This document shows positions 1-14,221 of a stretch of DNA of 64,000 nucleotides, piece after piece (the stretch's first letter is position 1; every line of letters begins with the position of its first letter). Source of the DNA: Solea solea (Eukaryota > Chordata > Actinopteri > Pleuronectiformes > Soleidae); contig NC_081154.1 in NCBI RefSeq assembly GCF_958295425.1, positions 20,888,040 to 20,952,039 of the forward strand, in the 5' to 3' direction. Below the pieces are notes generated by a model. The model was given only the letters and a program-made list of their open reading frames with translations, was not told the origin of the DNA and ran no database searches. The position numbers were made by a program, and so were the translations under genes.

Positions 1-35
1 ACTGATGACAATGTGCAGGTGTGCGAGTGTCTCAC

Positions 36-3000
36 GTTGAGTATGGGTTTGTTGCAGTGTGCACAGTGAGGAGAGAAGAGGGTGAAGTAGTCCGACTCGC
101 AGTACGGTTGTCCGTCCTTCTCGAAGAAGTTGCGACTGCCCAGCTCCGTCTCACACTCGGTGCACACAAAGTGCTCAGGGTGCCACACCTTCCCCAGGGC
201 CGTCACCACCTGCAGCAGGGAACCACTCACAGTATCAGATCAGCCTGCTCTCAGGTGTGTCAGTCAGGCTCTGATCTCCAATGAAGGACAATCTTACAAA
301 GATGATCCTTCTCTATTCCAACATGACTCTGAGTTTGGTGTAGAAGGAGAACTCGCACAGATCCTTGACCTCATCCCCATCAATCACCTTTGGAATGAAC
401 TGGAACAGAGACTGTGAGCCAGGCCTGCTCGTCCAACATCAGTGCCTCACCTCAAAACTCTTCAAAATTCACACGTTCACCATAGAAACACTTCAAGATC
501 TGGAGGAAAGTCTTCCAAGACATGTGGAAGCTGTTACAGCTGCAAAAGTATATGTATTTGAAATGACATTACATTACAGTCCCTGTTGTTGTAATGGTCA
601 GGTGTCCTAATGCTAAAGTCCATAATAAGCCTGCAGCCTCCTTCATTCATCTGCACAACACCAACACACACAGACTATATTAAAACAGACAAGGTAACAA
701 CATTACAACTCATCCAAACTACTGTTGTATTCAGATGTTCATAAAGTCACTTTCTCTGCATTCATTTGAGTTGTTAAATATGGGATGGCCCGATATACCG
801 ATATTACATCCTACACATGTGCTGATACCAATCTCAGTCTCATACAGTCATTTTACATCTGTTTAACGATGAAGAATTTGTGCCATTTCAAACTATTTCA
901 AAGGCATAATTCTCCAACTGTGTAACAAAGATTCTTCTTCCATAAAGACAAAGAAACAGCTCACAACATGACTCGGCTCATTTTCATTTACAGTGTTACG
1001 CTCTGTGCATGGTGTAGAGTAGAGAGGGTCTGGTCTCATCGCTAATTGCTAATATGGACTTAAAATCTCTTGTAAATGAATACAACTTGTGTCTAAACAG
1101 GTGTGATTAACATGTTATTTATTAGAATGAACTGCCTAACTTTTGCTATTTAAAGCAAGCAAGAAAAAAATAATAATAATGAATAATGAATTACGGCTCA
1201 TCGTCCGCATCATGTGACGGTGGACGCTGGGACGACCCACCTGTCCAACGACTGGCTTCTGACATGCTGAGCAGTTTCCCTTGGAGGACGTTTGAACGCC
1301 TTGTCTGCTCAGGTCTGACTGCAGCAGTCCCAGCATGCTGTCCAGCGAGCCGCCCGATGAGGGTTGTTGGGGGGCTGCGGTGGGTGTGGCAGTGGGGGCT
1401 GGAGCTGGGGTGGGTGTGGGGGGCTGCTGCTGTGTCGTCACCACTGGAGTGACAGGCACTGGCTGAGGAGGAAACAGAGAACAATGATATGTTTCCAGTC
1501 TGATATAATGTTTTAACATCCACATCTGTGAGGGTTTACAACAGACTAACAAACTATGCAAACATCTGCTTTCTGGTTCTACACTACAGATGGAAAAGCA
1601 GTGTTGTAATGTAACAAAGCACTTATACTACTATACTTATGTACAACATCCAAGTATCTGTACTTATCTGTATCTGTACTTCTTATTTATATATACATAT
1701 ATATATATATTATATTCTAGCAACTTTTGCTCCAACTATCTTTGTTATTCGTTACTACCAAATCAAATCTGACAAAGAACAATTAATAAATGTCTGTGTT
1801 TATAAAGCACTTTTGTAGATTTGATGACCAGTGAAAGCTGCTTTACAGTTTACCATTCACCCATTCACTCACATTCCCCCATTCAGTCACAGTCACTCAC
1901 ATTCACCCATTCACTCACATTCACACATTCAGTCACAGTCACTCACATTAACTCATTCACCCATTCACTCACAGTCACTCACATTCACCCATTCACTCAC
2001 AGTCACTAATTCACTCACAGTCACATTCACCCATTCACTCACATTCACACATTCACTCACATTCACACATTCAGTCACAGTCACTCACATTAACTCATTC
2101 ACCCATTCACTCATTCACTCACATTCACTCACATTCACCCATTCACTCACAGTCACCCATTCACTCACATTCACTCACAGTCACTCACATTCACCGATTC
2201 ACTCACATTCACTCAGTCACTCATATTCACTCATTCACTCACATTCACTCACAGTCACTCACATTCACCGATTCACTCACATTCACTCAGTCACTCATAT
2301 TCACTCATTCACTCACAGTCACTCACACTCACCCACATTCACTCATTCACTCACTCACATTCACTCACAGTCACTCACATTCACTCACTAACATTCACTC
2401 ACAGTCACTCACATTCACTCACAGTCATTCATTCACTCACAGTCACTCAACTTCACTCATATTTCACTCACACTCACTCACATTCACTCACATTCACTCA
2501 TTCACTCACATTCACTCAGTCACTCACATTCCCTCACAGTCACGCACATTCACTCACACTCACTCAGATTCATTTACATTCACTCATTCACTCACAGTCA
2601 CTCACATTCACTCAGTCACTCACATTCACTCATTCACTCACAGTCACTCACATTCACTCATTCACTCACAGTCACTCACAGCCACTCACATTCACTCATT
2701 CACTCACATTCACTCACAGTCACTCACAGTCACTCACATTCACTCACAGTCACTCACAGCCACTCACATTCACTCATTCACTCACATTCACTCACAGTCA
2801 CTCACATTCACTCACAGTCACTCACAGTCACTCACATTCACTCACAGTCACTCACAGTCACTCACTTACTGTGCTCTGCACTCTGAAGTCAGACAGCGAC
2901 GCCATCAGTTTGTCCAGTTCCAGTGTGGCTGATGTTGCTGAAGGTTTTGCAGAGCTTACAACACAAAAGACAATTCAAAGAAATAAAGAAATAAACATTT

Positions 3001-6000
3001 CATTTCATTTCATTATTATTCATTTGATTAAACAAGTTCATACTGACCAACATTTCTATTCAGGTAACACATATATGTGTTTCTATAAAGGAGTGAAAGG
3101 AAATCACCCATTCACTGACATTCACTGACATTCACTGACATTCACTCACATTCACTGACATTCACTGACAGTCACTGACATTCACTCACATTCACTGACA
3201 TTCACTCACATTCACTGACATTCACTCACATTCACTCACATTCACTCACATTCACTGACATTCACTGACATTCACTCACATTCACTGACAGTCACTCACA
3301 TTCACTGACATTCCCTGACATTCACTCACATTCACTGACATTCCCTGACATTCACTCACATTCACTGACAGCCACTGACAGTCACTCACATTCACTGACA
3401 TTCACTGACATTCACTCACATTCACTGACAGTCACTTACATTCACTGACATTCACTCACATTCACTGACATTCACTCACATTCAGTGACATTCACTGACA
3501 TTCACTCACATTCACTGACAGTCACTGACAGTCACTGACAGTCACTGACATTCACTCACATTCACTGACATTCCCTGACATTCACTGACATTCACTGACA
3601 TTCACTCACATTCCCTGACATTCACTCACATTCACTGACATTCACTGACAGTCACTCACATTCACTGACATTCACTGACATTCACTGACATTCACTCACA
3701 TTCCCTGACATTCACTGACATTCACTGACATTCACTGACATTCACTGACATTCACTCACATTCACTGACATTCACTGACATTCACTGACAGTCACTGACA
3801 TTCACTCACATTCACTGACATTCACTCACATTCACTGACATTCACTGACATTCACTCACATTCACTGACATTCACTGACATTCACTCACATTCACTGACA
3901 GTCACTCACATTCACTGACATTCACTGACATTCACTCACATTCACTGACATTCCCTGACATTCACTCACATTCACTGACAGCCACTGACAGTCACTCACA
4001 TTCACTGACATTCACTGACATTCACTCACATTCATTGACATTCACTCACGTTCACTGACAGTCACTTACATTCACTGACATTCACTCACATTCACTGACA
4101 TTCACTCACATTCAGTGACATTCACTCACATTCACTGACATTCACTCACATTCACTGACAGTCACTGACATTCACTCACATTCAGTGACATTCACTCACA
4201 TTCACTGACATTCACTCACATTCACTGACAGTCACTGACATTCACTCACATTCACTGACATTCACTCACATTCACTGACATTCCCTGACATTCACTGACA
4301 TTCACTGACATTCACTCACATTCCCTGACATTCACTGACATTCACTGACATTCACTGACAGTCACTCACATTCACTGACATTCACTGACATTCACTCACA
4401 TTCACTCACATTCCCTGACATTCACTGACATTCACTGACATTCACTCACATTCCCTGACATTCACTGACATTCACTGACATTCACTCACATTCACTGACA
4501 TTCACTGACATTCACTGACATTCACTCACATTCCCTGACATTCACTGACATTCACTCACATTCACTGACAGTCACTGACATTCACTCACATTCACTGACA
4601 TTCACTGACATTCACTCACATTCACTGACAGTCACTGACATTCACTGACATTCACTGACATTCACTCACATTCACTGACAGTCACTGGAAAAGGAAAGGA
4701 AATGTGTAAAATGTTAATATTGAAGAGCGTAGTCTGGTCTTAGTTCACTTCAGTTCAGTGTCAGACTCTGAAGTCTGTGCAGAAAGTACTGAACGACTCT
4801 GTCAACAACTGATTCTAATGATTCACTACAACGAAAACAACTGCTTTGCCAATCAATAATTCCAATTCCTTGGGTCATGATTGGATTAAAAATAAATGTT
4901 AGATTTTCACAGATTTTTTGATTCAGAATGGATTCCCTTCATGAAGCTGCTGATTTGAGATCTTTGTGCTAATGATTGCTTTTATATTTGTTTCCATGTA
5001 TTTAAGCTGAACTTGACCATGTAACCTGAGTATAAAGTGAAAACTGTTGTATGTGAGGACATGATGATATACTGTGGCTCACTCGTAATTACAGCTGCAA
5101 CGATCATTGGCTTTGGTTCGGTTTGAGTGTTTTTGCAATATTTAAAATAGGTTTCTGTGATTTTTCAGCTTCTTAAATGTGAATATTTTCTGGATTCTTT
5201 GTCCCAGATAACAAAGCAACAAAGCGAACCCGGGTCTTGCTGCAAAGGCAAGAGTGCTAACCGCCACACCACCGGGTATCAAGTTTTGAATCAATTCAGA
5301 ATATATAAATATTGTATTGAAGATGTATTGTTGCTCCACAGGGACCTCTGTAGGTCACTTAGTGTTAGAGTTTACCTGTTGGAGGAGGCTGTGGCCTTGT
5401 CTCTGGTCTTCTCTCGCTCATCTTTCTTAGAAGAAGGGAACTGGGCCAAGATCTCGTCTGATGTGAAAGAGAATAAGAGAAAGATTCACTTCACACGAAG
5501 GGACATCTGCGCGTGCACACGGTGACCTCTGACCTGTGATGTTGAACTGGGTGGCGTTGAGCTCCTGTAACAGATGGTCCAGTTCACTCAGACCTCCTCC
5601 CAGCAGTGAGGAGGAGGAGAAGGTGGAAGGAGGGGGAGGATCTGCTGTGCGGGGAGACCGTGCTTTACACACTGTGCTGTAAGAAAAGGAACTGCTGTCA
5701 CTGCTGTGGCCACCATGAGTCACAGCTGAGTGTCCTCATGTGTTCATGTGTTCATGTGTTCATGATGCAGATCCAAACAGTCTCTCAAACACAGACACTG
5801 AAAGTAGAACTTTCTCACCTGCTAATCACAATTCTTCACTTGTGTTTTGAAGTCATTACTCTGTCGTTCATACAATAAGTGAAGGAGCGCTCTCTCACCC
5901 GGGGTCAGCTGGGACGGGTTTCAGCAGAGGGGTCAAACCAGGTCCCAGAAGGGGCCGAAATTCAAAACTATGTCCATTTTGTTTCATGACAGGTTTTTAT

Positions 6001-9000
6001 TTGCACAGGAACCCTGGACTGTAACATATATGACACACATATGAGCCTCTTTTTCTTTTTACTTTTTGTGTCTTGTGTCAGGTGCACAGTTAGACAGTTT
6101 CTCCCCTATAGATCTCCCTGAGTTAACATCATTAGTTTCATCATCTAAACTTTAAACCATCAACCTGTCAGTTAGATCCTATCCTCACCAAACTGTTTAA
6201 AGATGTGTTTCCTTTAATTAACAGCTCTATATTAACTCAAATTAATCTATCCTTATTAACTGGATATGTGCCCCAAACGTTTAAAATAGCAGTTATTAAA
6301 CCCCTTCTCAAAAAAGCGACCCTTGACCCAGATATTTTAGCTAATTACCGACCTATATCTAATCTTCCCTTTGTTTCTAAAATCTTAGAAAAGGCAGTTG
6401 CTAATCAATGATGTGAATATTTGCGCATTAATGGCCTGTTTGAAGATTTTCAGTCAGGTTTTAGATTAAACCATAGCACAGAAACAGCACTAGTTAAAGT
6501 TAGTAATGATCTTCTCTTGGCTTCAGATAATGGTCTAGTCTCTTTACTTGTCCTGTTAGATCTTAGTGCTGCATTTGACACCATTGATCATAATATTCTA
6601 CTGCAGAGACTGGAGCAGACCCTTGGTATCACAGGTGCTGCCCTCTGCTGGTTTAAATCATACTTATCTGATAGATTCCAGTTTGTTCATGTTAATGATA
6701 AAGCCTCACTACAAACTAAAGTTAATTGTGGAGTTCCACAAGGCTCAGTGCTTGGGCCTATACTTTTTACCTTATATATGCTTCCTCTAGGGAACATTAT
6801 TAGGAAGCACAACATACACTTTCATTGTTATGCAGATGACACACAGCTATATTTATCAATGAGGCCGGATGAAATAAATCAGGTTGTTCAACTCCAGGAA
6901 TGTCTCAGAGACATTAAGTCCTGGATGACCTGTAACTTTCTACTTTGAAACTTTTATACTCGGCCCTAAACACCTCAGAGAAAAACTTTCTGATCACATT
7001 GTCACTTTAGATGACATCACCATGGCTTCCAGTTCCACTGTGAGGAACCTTGGAGTTACTTTTGACCAGGAAATGTCATTTGATTCACACATAAAACTCA
7101 TTTCCAGAACAGCCTTCTTCCACCTGCGGAACATTATGAAAATTAGAAACGTTCTGTCTTTACAGGATGCTGAAAAACTAGTTCATGCTTTTGTTACATC
7201 TAGATTAGATTACTGTAACTCCTTATTATCAGGATGTTCCAACAAGTCTGTTAGAACCCTTCAGTTCATTGAAAATGCTGCAGCACCAGTTCTGACAGGA
7301 ACTAGAAAGAGAGACCATATAACTCCAGTGTTAGCTTCTCTACACTGGCTCCACCCACAGTTTAGAATTCAATTTAAAATCCTCCTCCTCACGTACAAAG
7401 CACTTAATGGTCACGCCCCTTCATACCTGTAAGACCTAGTCTTACCTTATCACCCTAACAGACAACTTCACAGAGCCTTCAGTTACCAGGCTCCTCCTCT
7501 CCTGTGGAACCAGCTTCCAATAACAGTTCGGGAGGCGGAGCTTCTCTCTGTATTTAAAGTTAGACTTCAAACTTTCCTTTTTGATAAAGCTTATAGTTAG
7601 AGCTGGTTCAGGGAAACCTGGACCATCTCTTAGTTCTGCTGCTATAGACCTAGACTGCTGGGGGATTTTCCTGTGGTGCACGCACATTCACTCTCTCACA
7701 CTCAGGGTATGAATATGACTTTTTATATGTCATTAACCTTGTCTCTTTCTCTCCCTAGTTTGTGTCCTTCCTTCCTTCCCTCTCTCTCTCTCTCTCTGTA
7801 TTCTCATCTTGCAGGTTGCAGGATCCAGATCCAGTTTTCGAGGCTATCCATATCATACATATCATCACCATTATTATTGTGCTATAATTAAAAGTCGATA
7901 TCATTAACTGTATAAACTTGTAACTTGATACAGTTGTTGTGTATCTGCTCCTGGTCTCTCTCTCTCTTCTGTCTCTACCTCATCTCCCTCTTGTCCTTTC
8001 TCTCCCCCCTTTCTGTCCCCCACCTCTCCGCTGTCCCCCATCTTCCTTTCACCCCAACCGGTCGAGGCAGATGCTGCACATGTGTGAGTCTGGTTCTGTC
8101 AGAGATTTCTTCTTCTGTTAAGAGGGAGTTTTTTCTCTCCACTGATGCCTAGTGTTTGCTCATTGTGTGAACTATTGTGTTTCTCTGCTCTCCTTGATGT
8201 TGTCTATGTACAGACCTGAGATCATGTATGTTAGGATTTGGCGCTATACAAATAACATTGAATTGAATTGAATTGAATTGAATTGTATCGCAGCTGCACA
8301 TCCTGTGACACCGTGCTCTCCCGTCTCATCATCACCATCGACTTTGGTCGCTAGCTCTTATCTTCAAAGCTGCGTTTGGCCTTTATTTGTTTGCATAAGT
8401 CATGAAATTTACGAGGTTTTTTGAATGCACCTTGAAGCTGCTCCTTTTATAATTATATGTTACTTTTATGAGCTCTTCTGTGCCGAACTATTGCACACAA
8501 TCAAATATTCAAATTGCATTTTTTTTTATCACATGCATTCACATTTTTAGCAATTTAGGGTTCAGGGTCTGATCTGACTAAAGGAGCAGGGTCAGGGGTC
8601 AAACCACCGACCTACTAGTTAACAGATGACTGTGAGTTGATGTTGTGATCACACTGTAGTGTGTGATTGATATGTAAAGAGAAGAAGGTTAAAGGAAATG
8701 TGTTACCTGTACAGTTTGTCTGGGTTGGAGTTCTGGGAGGATTTCATCGCAGCAGAAACAGTCTGTTAGAATAAAAATATTATATAAATGTACATCATCA
8801 TCATCGACATCATCAGACAGTTTTGATCCTGCTCACATATATACATTTATATATATATATATATACTGTATATATATATATGTATATGTCCACCTGCTGT
8901 GGAGTATATGCAGGAGGTGGGGGACGGGCCTGGTTTGGGTCCTGGATGGTGGGATCAGCATTCTGAGGAGGGTCAGAGGTCAACAGGACAGGACAGCGGG

Positions 9001-11468
9001 CAAGAGGAGAGCCAGTGTTCTCCAGATCAGCAAGAAGAGCATCTGAGGAGGAGACACGGGGGAGAGAGAGGGGAGAGAGGGTGAGAGAGGTGAGAGAGAG
9101 AGAGGAGAGAGAGCAGGAGAGAGAGGAGAGAGAGGGGAGAGAGAGGTGAGAGAGGGGAGAGAGGAGAGAGAGGAGAGAGGGGAGAGAGGGGAGAGAGAGG
9201 TGAGAGAGGTGAGAGAGGGGGGAGAGATAGAAGGAGAGAGAGGAGAGATAGAAGGAGAGAGAGGAGAGAGAGGTGAGAGAGGAGAGAGAGGAGAGAGAGG
9301 TGAGAGAGGAGCGAGAGGGGAGAGAGGGTGAGAGAGGAGAGAGAGGTGAGAGAGGAGCGAGAGGGGAGAGAGAGGTGAGAGAGGTAAGAGAGGAGAGAGA
9401 GAGGAGAGAGAGGGGAGAGAGGGTGAGAGAGGAGAGAGAGGGGAGAGAGACGGGAGAGAGGGTGAGAGAGGTGAGAGAGAGGAGAGAGGGTGAGAGACAG
9501 GAGAGAGGGTGAGAGAGAGGAGAGAGAGGGGAGAGAGGAGATGAGGAGAGAGAGGGGAGAGAGGAGGGGAGGAGAGAGAGGGGAGAGAGGAGAGAGGGGG
9601 AGAGATAGAAGGAGAAAGGAGAGAGAGGGGAGAGAGAGACGGGAGAGGGGAGAGAGGGTGAGAGAGGTGAGAGAGGTGAGAGAAGAGAGAGAGGAGAGAG
9701 AGGGGAGAGGGGAGAGAGAGGGGAGAGAGACGGGAGAGAGGGTGAGAGAGGTGAGAGAGAGGAGAGAGGGTGAGAGACAGGAGAGAGGGTGAGAGAGAGG
9801 AGAGAGAGGGGAGAGAGGAGATGAGGAGAGAGAGGGGAGAGAGGAGAGGAGGAGAGAGAGGGGGAGAGATAGAAGGAGAGAGGAGAGAGAGGGGAGAGAG
9901 AGACGGGAGAGGGGAGAGAGGGTGAGAGAGGTGAGAGAGGTGAGAGAAGAGAGAGAGGAGAGAGAGGGGAGAGGGGAGAGAGAGGGGAGAGAGACGGGAG
10001 AGAGGGTGAGAGAGGTGAGAGAGAGGAGAGAGGGTGAGAGACAGGAGAGAGGGTGAGAGAGAGGAGAGAGAGGGGAGAGAGGAGATGAGGAGAGAGAGGG
10101 GAGAGAGGAGAGGAGGAGAGAGAGGGGAGAGAGGAGAGAGGGGGAGAGATAGAAGGAGAGAGGAGAGAGAGGGGAGAGAGAGACGGGAGAGGGGAGAGAG
10201 GGTGAGAGAGGTGAGAGAGGTGAGAGAAGAGAGAGAGGAGAGAGAGGGGAGAGGGGAGAGAAAGGGGAGAGGGGAGAGAGGAGAGAGGGTGAGAGACAGG
10301 AGAGAGGGTGAGAGAGAGGAGAGAGAGAGGGGAGAGAGGAGAGGAGGAGAGAGAGGGGAGAGAGGACAGAGAGGGGAGAGAGAGAGAGAGTGAGAGAGAG
10401 GAGAGAGAGGGAGAGAGAGGTGAGAGAGGAGAGAGGGGGAGAGATAGAAGGAGAGAGGAGTGAGAGAATATTTAAGAATATTTTATTTAAAGTAAATATA
10501 CACTTTGCATCACAGGATACATACAGTATTTTAGAGACAAACCAAAAATATGAAATAAGAATGTTAGAAATCATGAGCTCCAGAGATGACTTCACTAGTT
10601 CATTACATATCATCATTATGGTGATAATATCATTTGACTACAAATAGTCACTTGTAATCACTTCTTACAGCATCACATGATCAACTCGTATAAGTGATCC
10701 TCAGTGTTGGGCTGATACTGGTCAAAGTCACAGTATCGTAGATTAAAAAAGGTCCAAAATCATCTGCCACAGACTAAGGCTTATAAATAAATGTGGACAT
10801 TTTTAGTCATAGGTTGTTTCTCTGGAGCCTTGAAAAGTTTGTTCTTCTCTAAGAACACACATGTGTGTGCTATGGAGCCATCATCACAGCACAACATGTG
10901 AGTTTAACTGTCTATGGTCGAGTTTAGGTCTCTGTGTGTTTGTGAGTGAGGTGTTAAAGGTGTTAAAGGTGTTAAAGGTGTTAAAGGTGTTAAAAGGTGT
11001 TAAAGGTGTTAAAAGTGTTAAAGGTGTAAAAGGTGTTAAAGATGTTAAAGGTGTTAAAGGTGACAGACTTACAGAGTAAACAACACACGACACGCAGACA
11101 AACATGCGCTGCAGGCACTTACAGTACGTACCAAACACAACAATACGAGGGCTGAGAGGGTAGTTAGGAGGCTCAGCCACTCCTGAGGAGACACACACAG
11201 CCTGTGTAAGACATGGAGGACAACGTGTGTCCTCAAGTGCTAATCAAGACCCCTGAAACAGTTCAGTGAAGGTATTAGAGCACACAGTTCACACAGTTCA
11301 CACAGTTCACACAGTTCTGCATTCACAGCCAAGACATGCCAGCGTGGAAAGGAAGTAGAGGAGGAAGAGTGTCAGCCAACCCATATCTACATCACCCCCA
11401 CCAACCCCCCCCCCCCCACCCCACCCATCACAAACACACAAGCTGGCGTGGAAAGTGAAGTCACTTGC

Positions 11469-11504
<36 letters not shown>

Positions 11505-14186
11505 CTGTATGACATCGTTCCCCGCTGACCGTGTGAACCAGGAGAGATGATAGAAGTTCTCTGTCTTAATTATTACGAACATGATCAAACTCACTCTCCT
11601 TTATCCAGCGTATTCCTGGAGGAGTGAGTGGACTGTGGGTGGAGTCTGGAGCAGAGGAAGCAGCAGTAAACTCTGCACTTTGTAAATCACACCATGTTGA
11701 AACTACAACCCAGGCTTCACAGTCATTGTGATGGTTAAATGTCACATGTTTATAATATTATAGAGAGAAGAGAAACACAAAGACTTCAGCAGGCATCAGG
11801 GGAGAGAAGAGAGTCTCTGACAGGACCAGACTCACAGATGTGCAGCATCTGCCTCCACCGGTCACCGTGAAAGGAAACATGGAGGCCACAGGAGAGAAGA
11901 GCAGATACGTATATACACTATATGTATATATATCAGGTTATAGGTTTAAACTAGACACTTCTGAATCAGTTATGACATGTTTTTAGCAGCAGAGATCGTT
12001 GATAAAACTTATACTGATATCATGGAAGGAACAAGGAAAATGACATGTAATAAAGTCATATTCATACCCTGAGTGTGACAGAGTGAGTGTGACAGAGTGA
12101 GTGTGAGTGTGAGAGAGTGGTCCAGGTTTCCCTGAACCAGCTCTAACTATAAGCTTTATCAAAAAGGAAAGTTTGAAGTCTAACTTTAAATACAGAGAGA
12201 GGCTCCGCCTCCCGAGCTGGTTCCACAGGAGAGGAGGAGCCTGGTAACTGAAGGCTCCGCCTCCCATTCAGCTCTTACAGACTCTGGGAACCACAAGTAA
12301 ACCTGTATTTTTTAGGACGATGGGTTCAAACTAGGTTCTTTAAGGTATGATGGAGCGCGTAAGGATAAAGAGGCTGTTTGTGGTGGCGTTGTAAAAACAT
12401 GCACTCTGAAATTGTAGGAGGAGCTTCGGTAGAAAAAGGAGAAAAAGTGACCAGACTTGAAAAGTTCCACTTTTTTAGGGTGAACCTTGTGTTAAGTTTG
12501 CCATGTTCACACTGAGAGTGCCTGGTTCATACCGCGCTCATACAACCACACACCCAGCAGACAATCACAGGTCTCTGCAGAAGTGTTCACACTGAGAGTG
12601 CCTGGTTCATACCGCGCTCATACAACCACACACCCAGCAGACAATCACAGGTCTGCAGACGTGTTCACACTGAGAGTGCCTGGTTCGTACCGCGCTCGTA
12701 CAACCACACACCCAGCAGACAATCACAGGTCTCTGCAGACGTGTTCACACTGAGAGTGCCTGGTTCGTACCACGTTCATACAACCACACACCCAGCAGAC
12801 AATCACAGGTCTCTGCAGACGTGTTCACACTGAGAGTGCCTGGTTCGTACCTCACTCATACAACCACACACCCAGCAGACAATCACAGGTCTCTGCAGAC
12901 GTGTTCACACTGAGAGTGCCTGGTTCATACCGCGCTCGTACAACCACACACCCAGCAGACAATCACAGGTCTCTGCAGACGTGTTCACACTGAGAGTGCC
13001 TGGTTCATACCTCGCTCGTACAACCACACACCCAGCAGACAATCACAGGTCTCTGCAGACGTGTTCACACTGAGAGTGCCTGGTTCATACCTCGCTCATA
13101 CAACCACACACCCAGCAGACAATCACAGGTCTCTGCAGACGTGTTCACACTGAGAGTGCCTGGTTCATACCTCGCTCATACAACCACACACCCAGCAGAC
13201 AATCACAGGTCTCTGCAGACGTGTTCACACTGAGAGTGCCTGGTTCGTACCACGTTCATACAACCACACACCCAGCAGACAATCACAGGTCTCTGCAGAC
13301 GTGTTCACACTGAGAGTGCCTGGTTCGTACCACGTTCATACAACCACACACCCAGCAGACAATCACAGGTCTCTGCAGACGTGTTCACACTGAGAGTGCC
13401 TGGTTCATACCGCGCTCGTACAACCACACACCCAGCAGACAATCACAGGTCTCTGCAGACGTGTTCACACTGAGAGTGCCTGGTTCATACCTCACTCATA
13501 CCACCACACACCCAGCAGACAATCACAGGTCTGCAGACGTGTTCACACTGAGAGTGCCTGGTTCATACCTCACTCATACCACCACACACCCAGCAGACAA
13601 TCACAGGTCTGCAGACGTGTTCACACTGAGAGTGCCTGGTTCATACCTCGCTCATACAACCACACACCCAGCAGACAATCACAGGTCTGCAGACGTGTTC
13701 ACACTGAGAGTGCCTGGTTCATACCTCGCTCGTACAACCACACACCCAGCAGACAATCACAGGTCTCTGCAGACGTGTTCACACTGAGAGTGCCTGGTTC
13801 ATACCTCGCTCGTACAACCACACACCCAGCAGACAATCACAGGTCTCTGCAGACGTGTTCACACTGAGAGTGCCTGGTTCATACCGCGCTCGTACAACCA
13901 CACACCCAGCAGACAATCACAGGTCTGCAGACGTGTTCACACTGAGAGTGCCTGGTTCATACCTCACTCATACAACCACACACCCAGCAGACAATCACAG
14001 GTCTCTGCAGACGTATTCACACTGAGAGTGCCTGGTTCATACCGCGCTCGTACAACCACACACCCAGCAGACAATCACAGGTCTCTGCAGACGTGTTCAC
14101 ATCCAACACTGCATCACTTCTGTCCCTGATGATTCACACATCTGGTACGGCCATGTGCTCCATGCCCTCCTGCTTCCTGCTGTGTG

Positions 14187-14221
<35 letters not shown>

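Noticed and set aside
36..209. Paxillin or leupaxin instead of Hic-5
   Set aside because: The N-terminal exons carry [20 protein letters not shown] and [10 protein letters not shown], which are Hic-5 features and differ from paxillin and leupaxin.
1831..2391. His/Ser/Thr-rich open frame
   Set aside because: Product of the TCAC repeat; no start context or domain.
9027..10616. 529-residue Ser/Leu/Pro open frame on the minus strand and Arg/Glu/Gly frames on the plus strand
   Set aside because: They come from a GA/CT repeat that lacks stop codons; the tract is intronic in tgfb1i1 and runs into its exon 2 acceptor.
12502..14098. CRISPR-like array
   Set aside because: Whole 80-bp units repeat with no unique spacers, and the setting is a vertebrate intron. 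The same reasoning excludes the 66-bp and 34-bp arrays.
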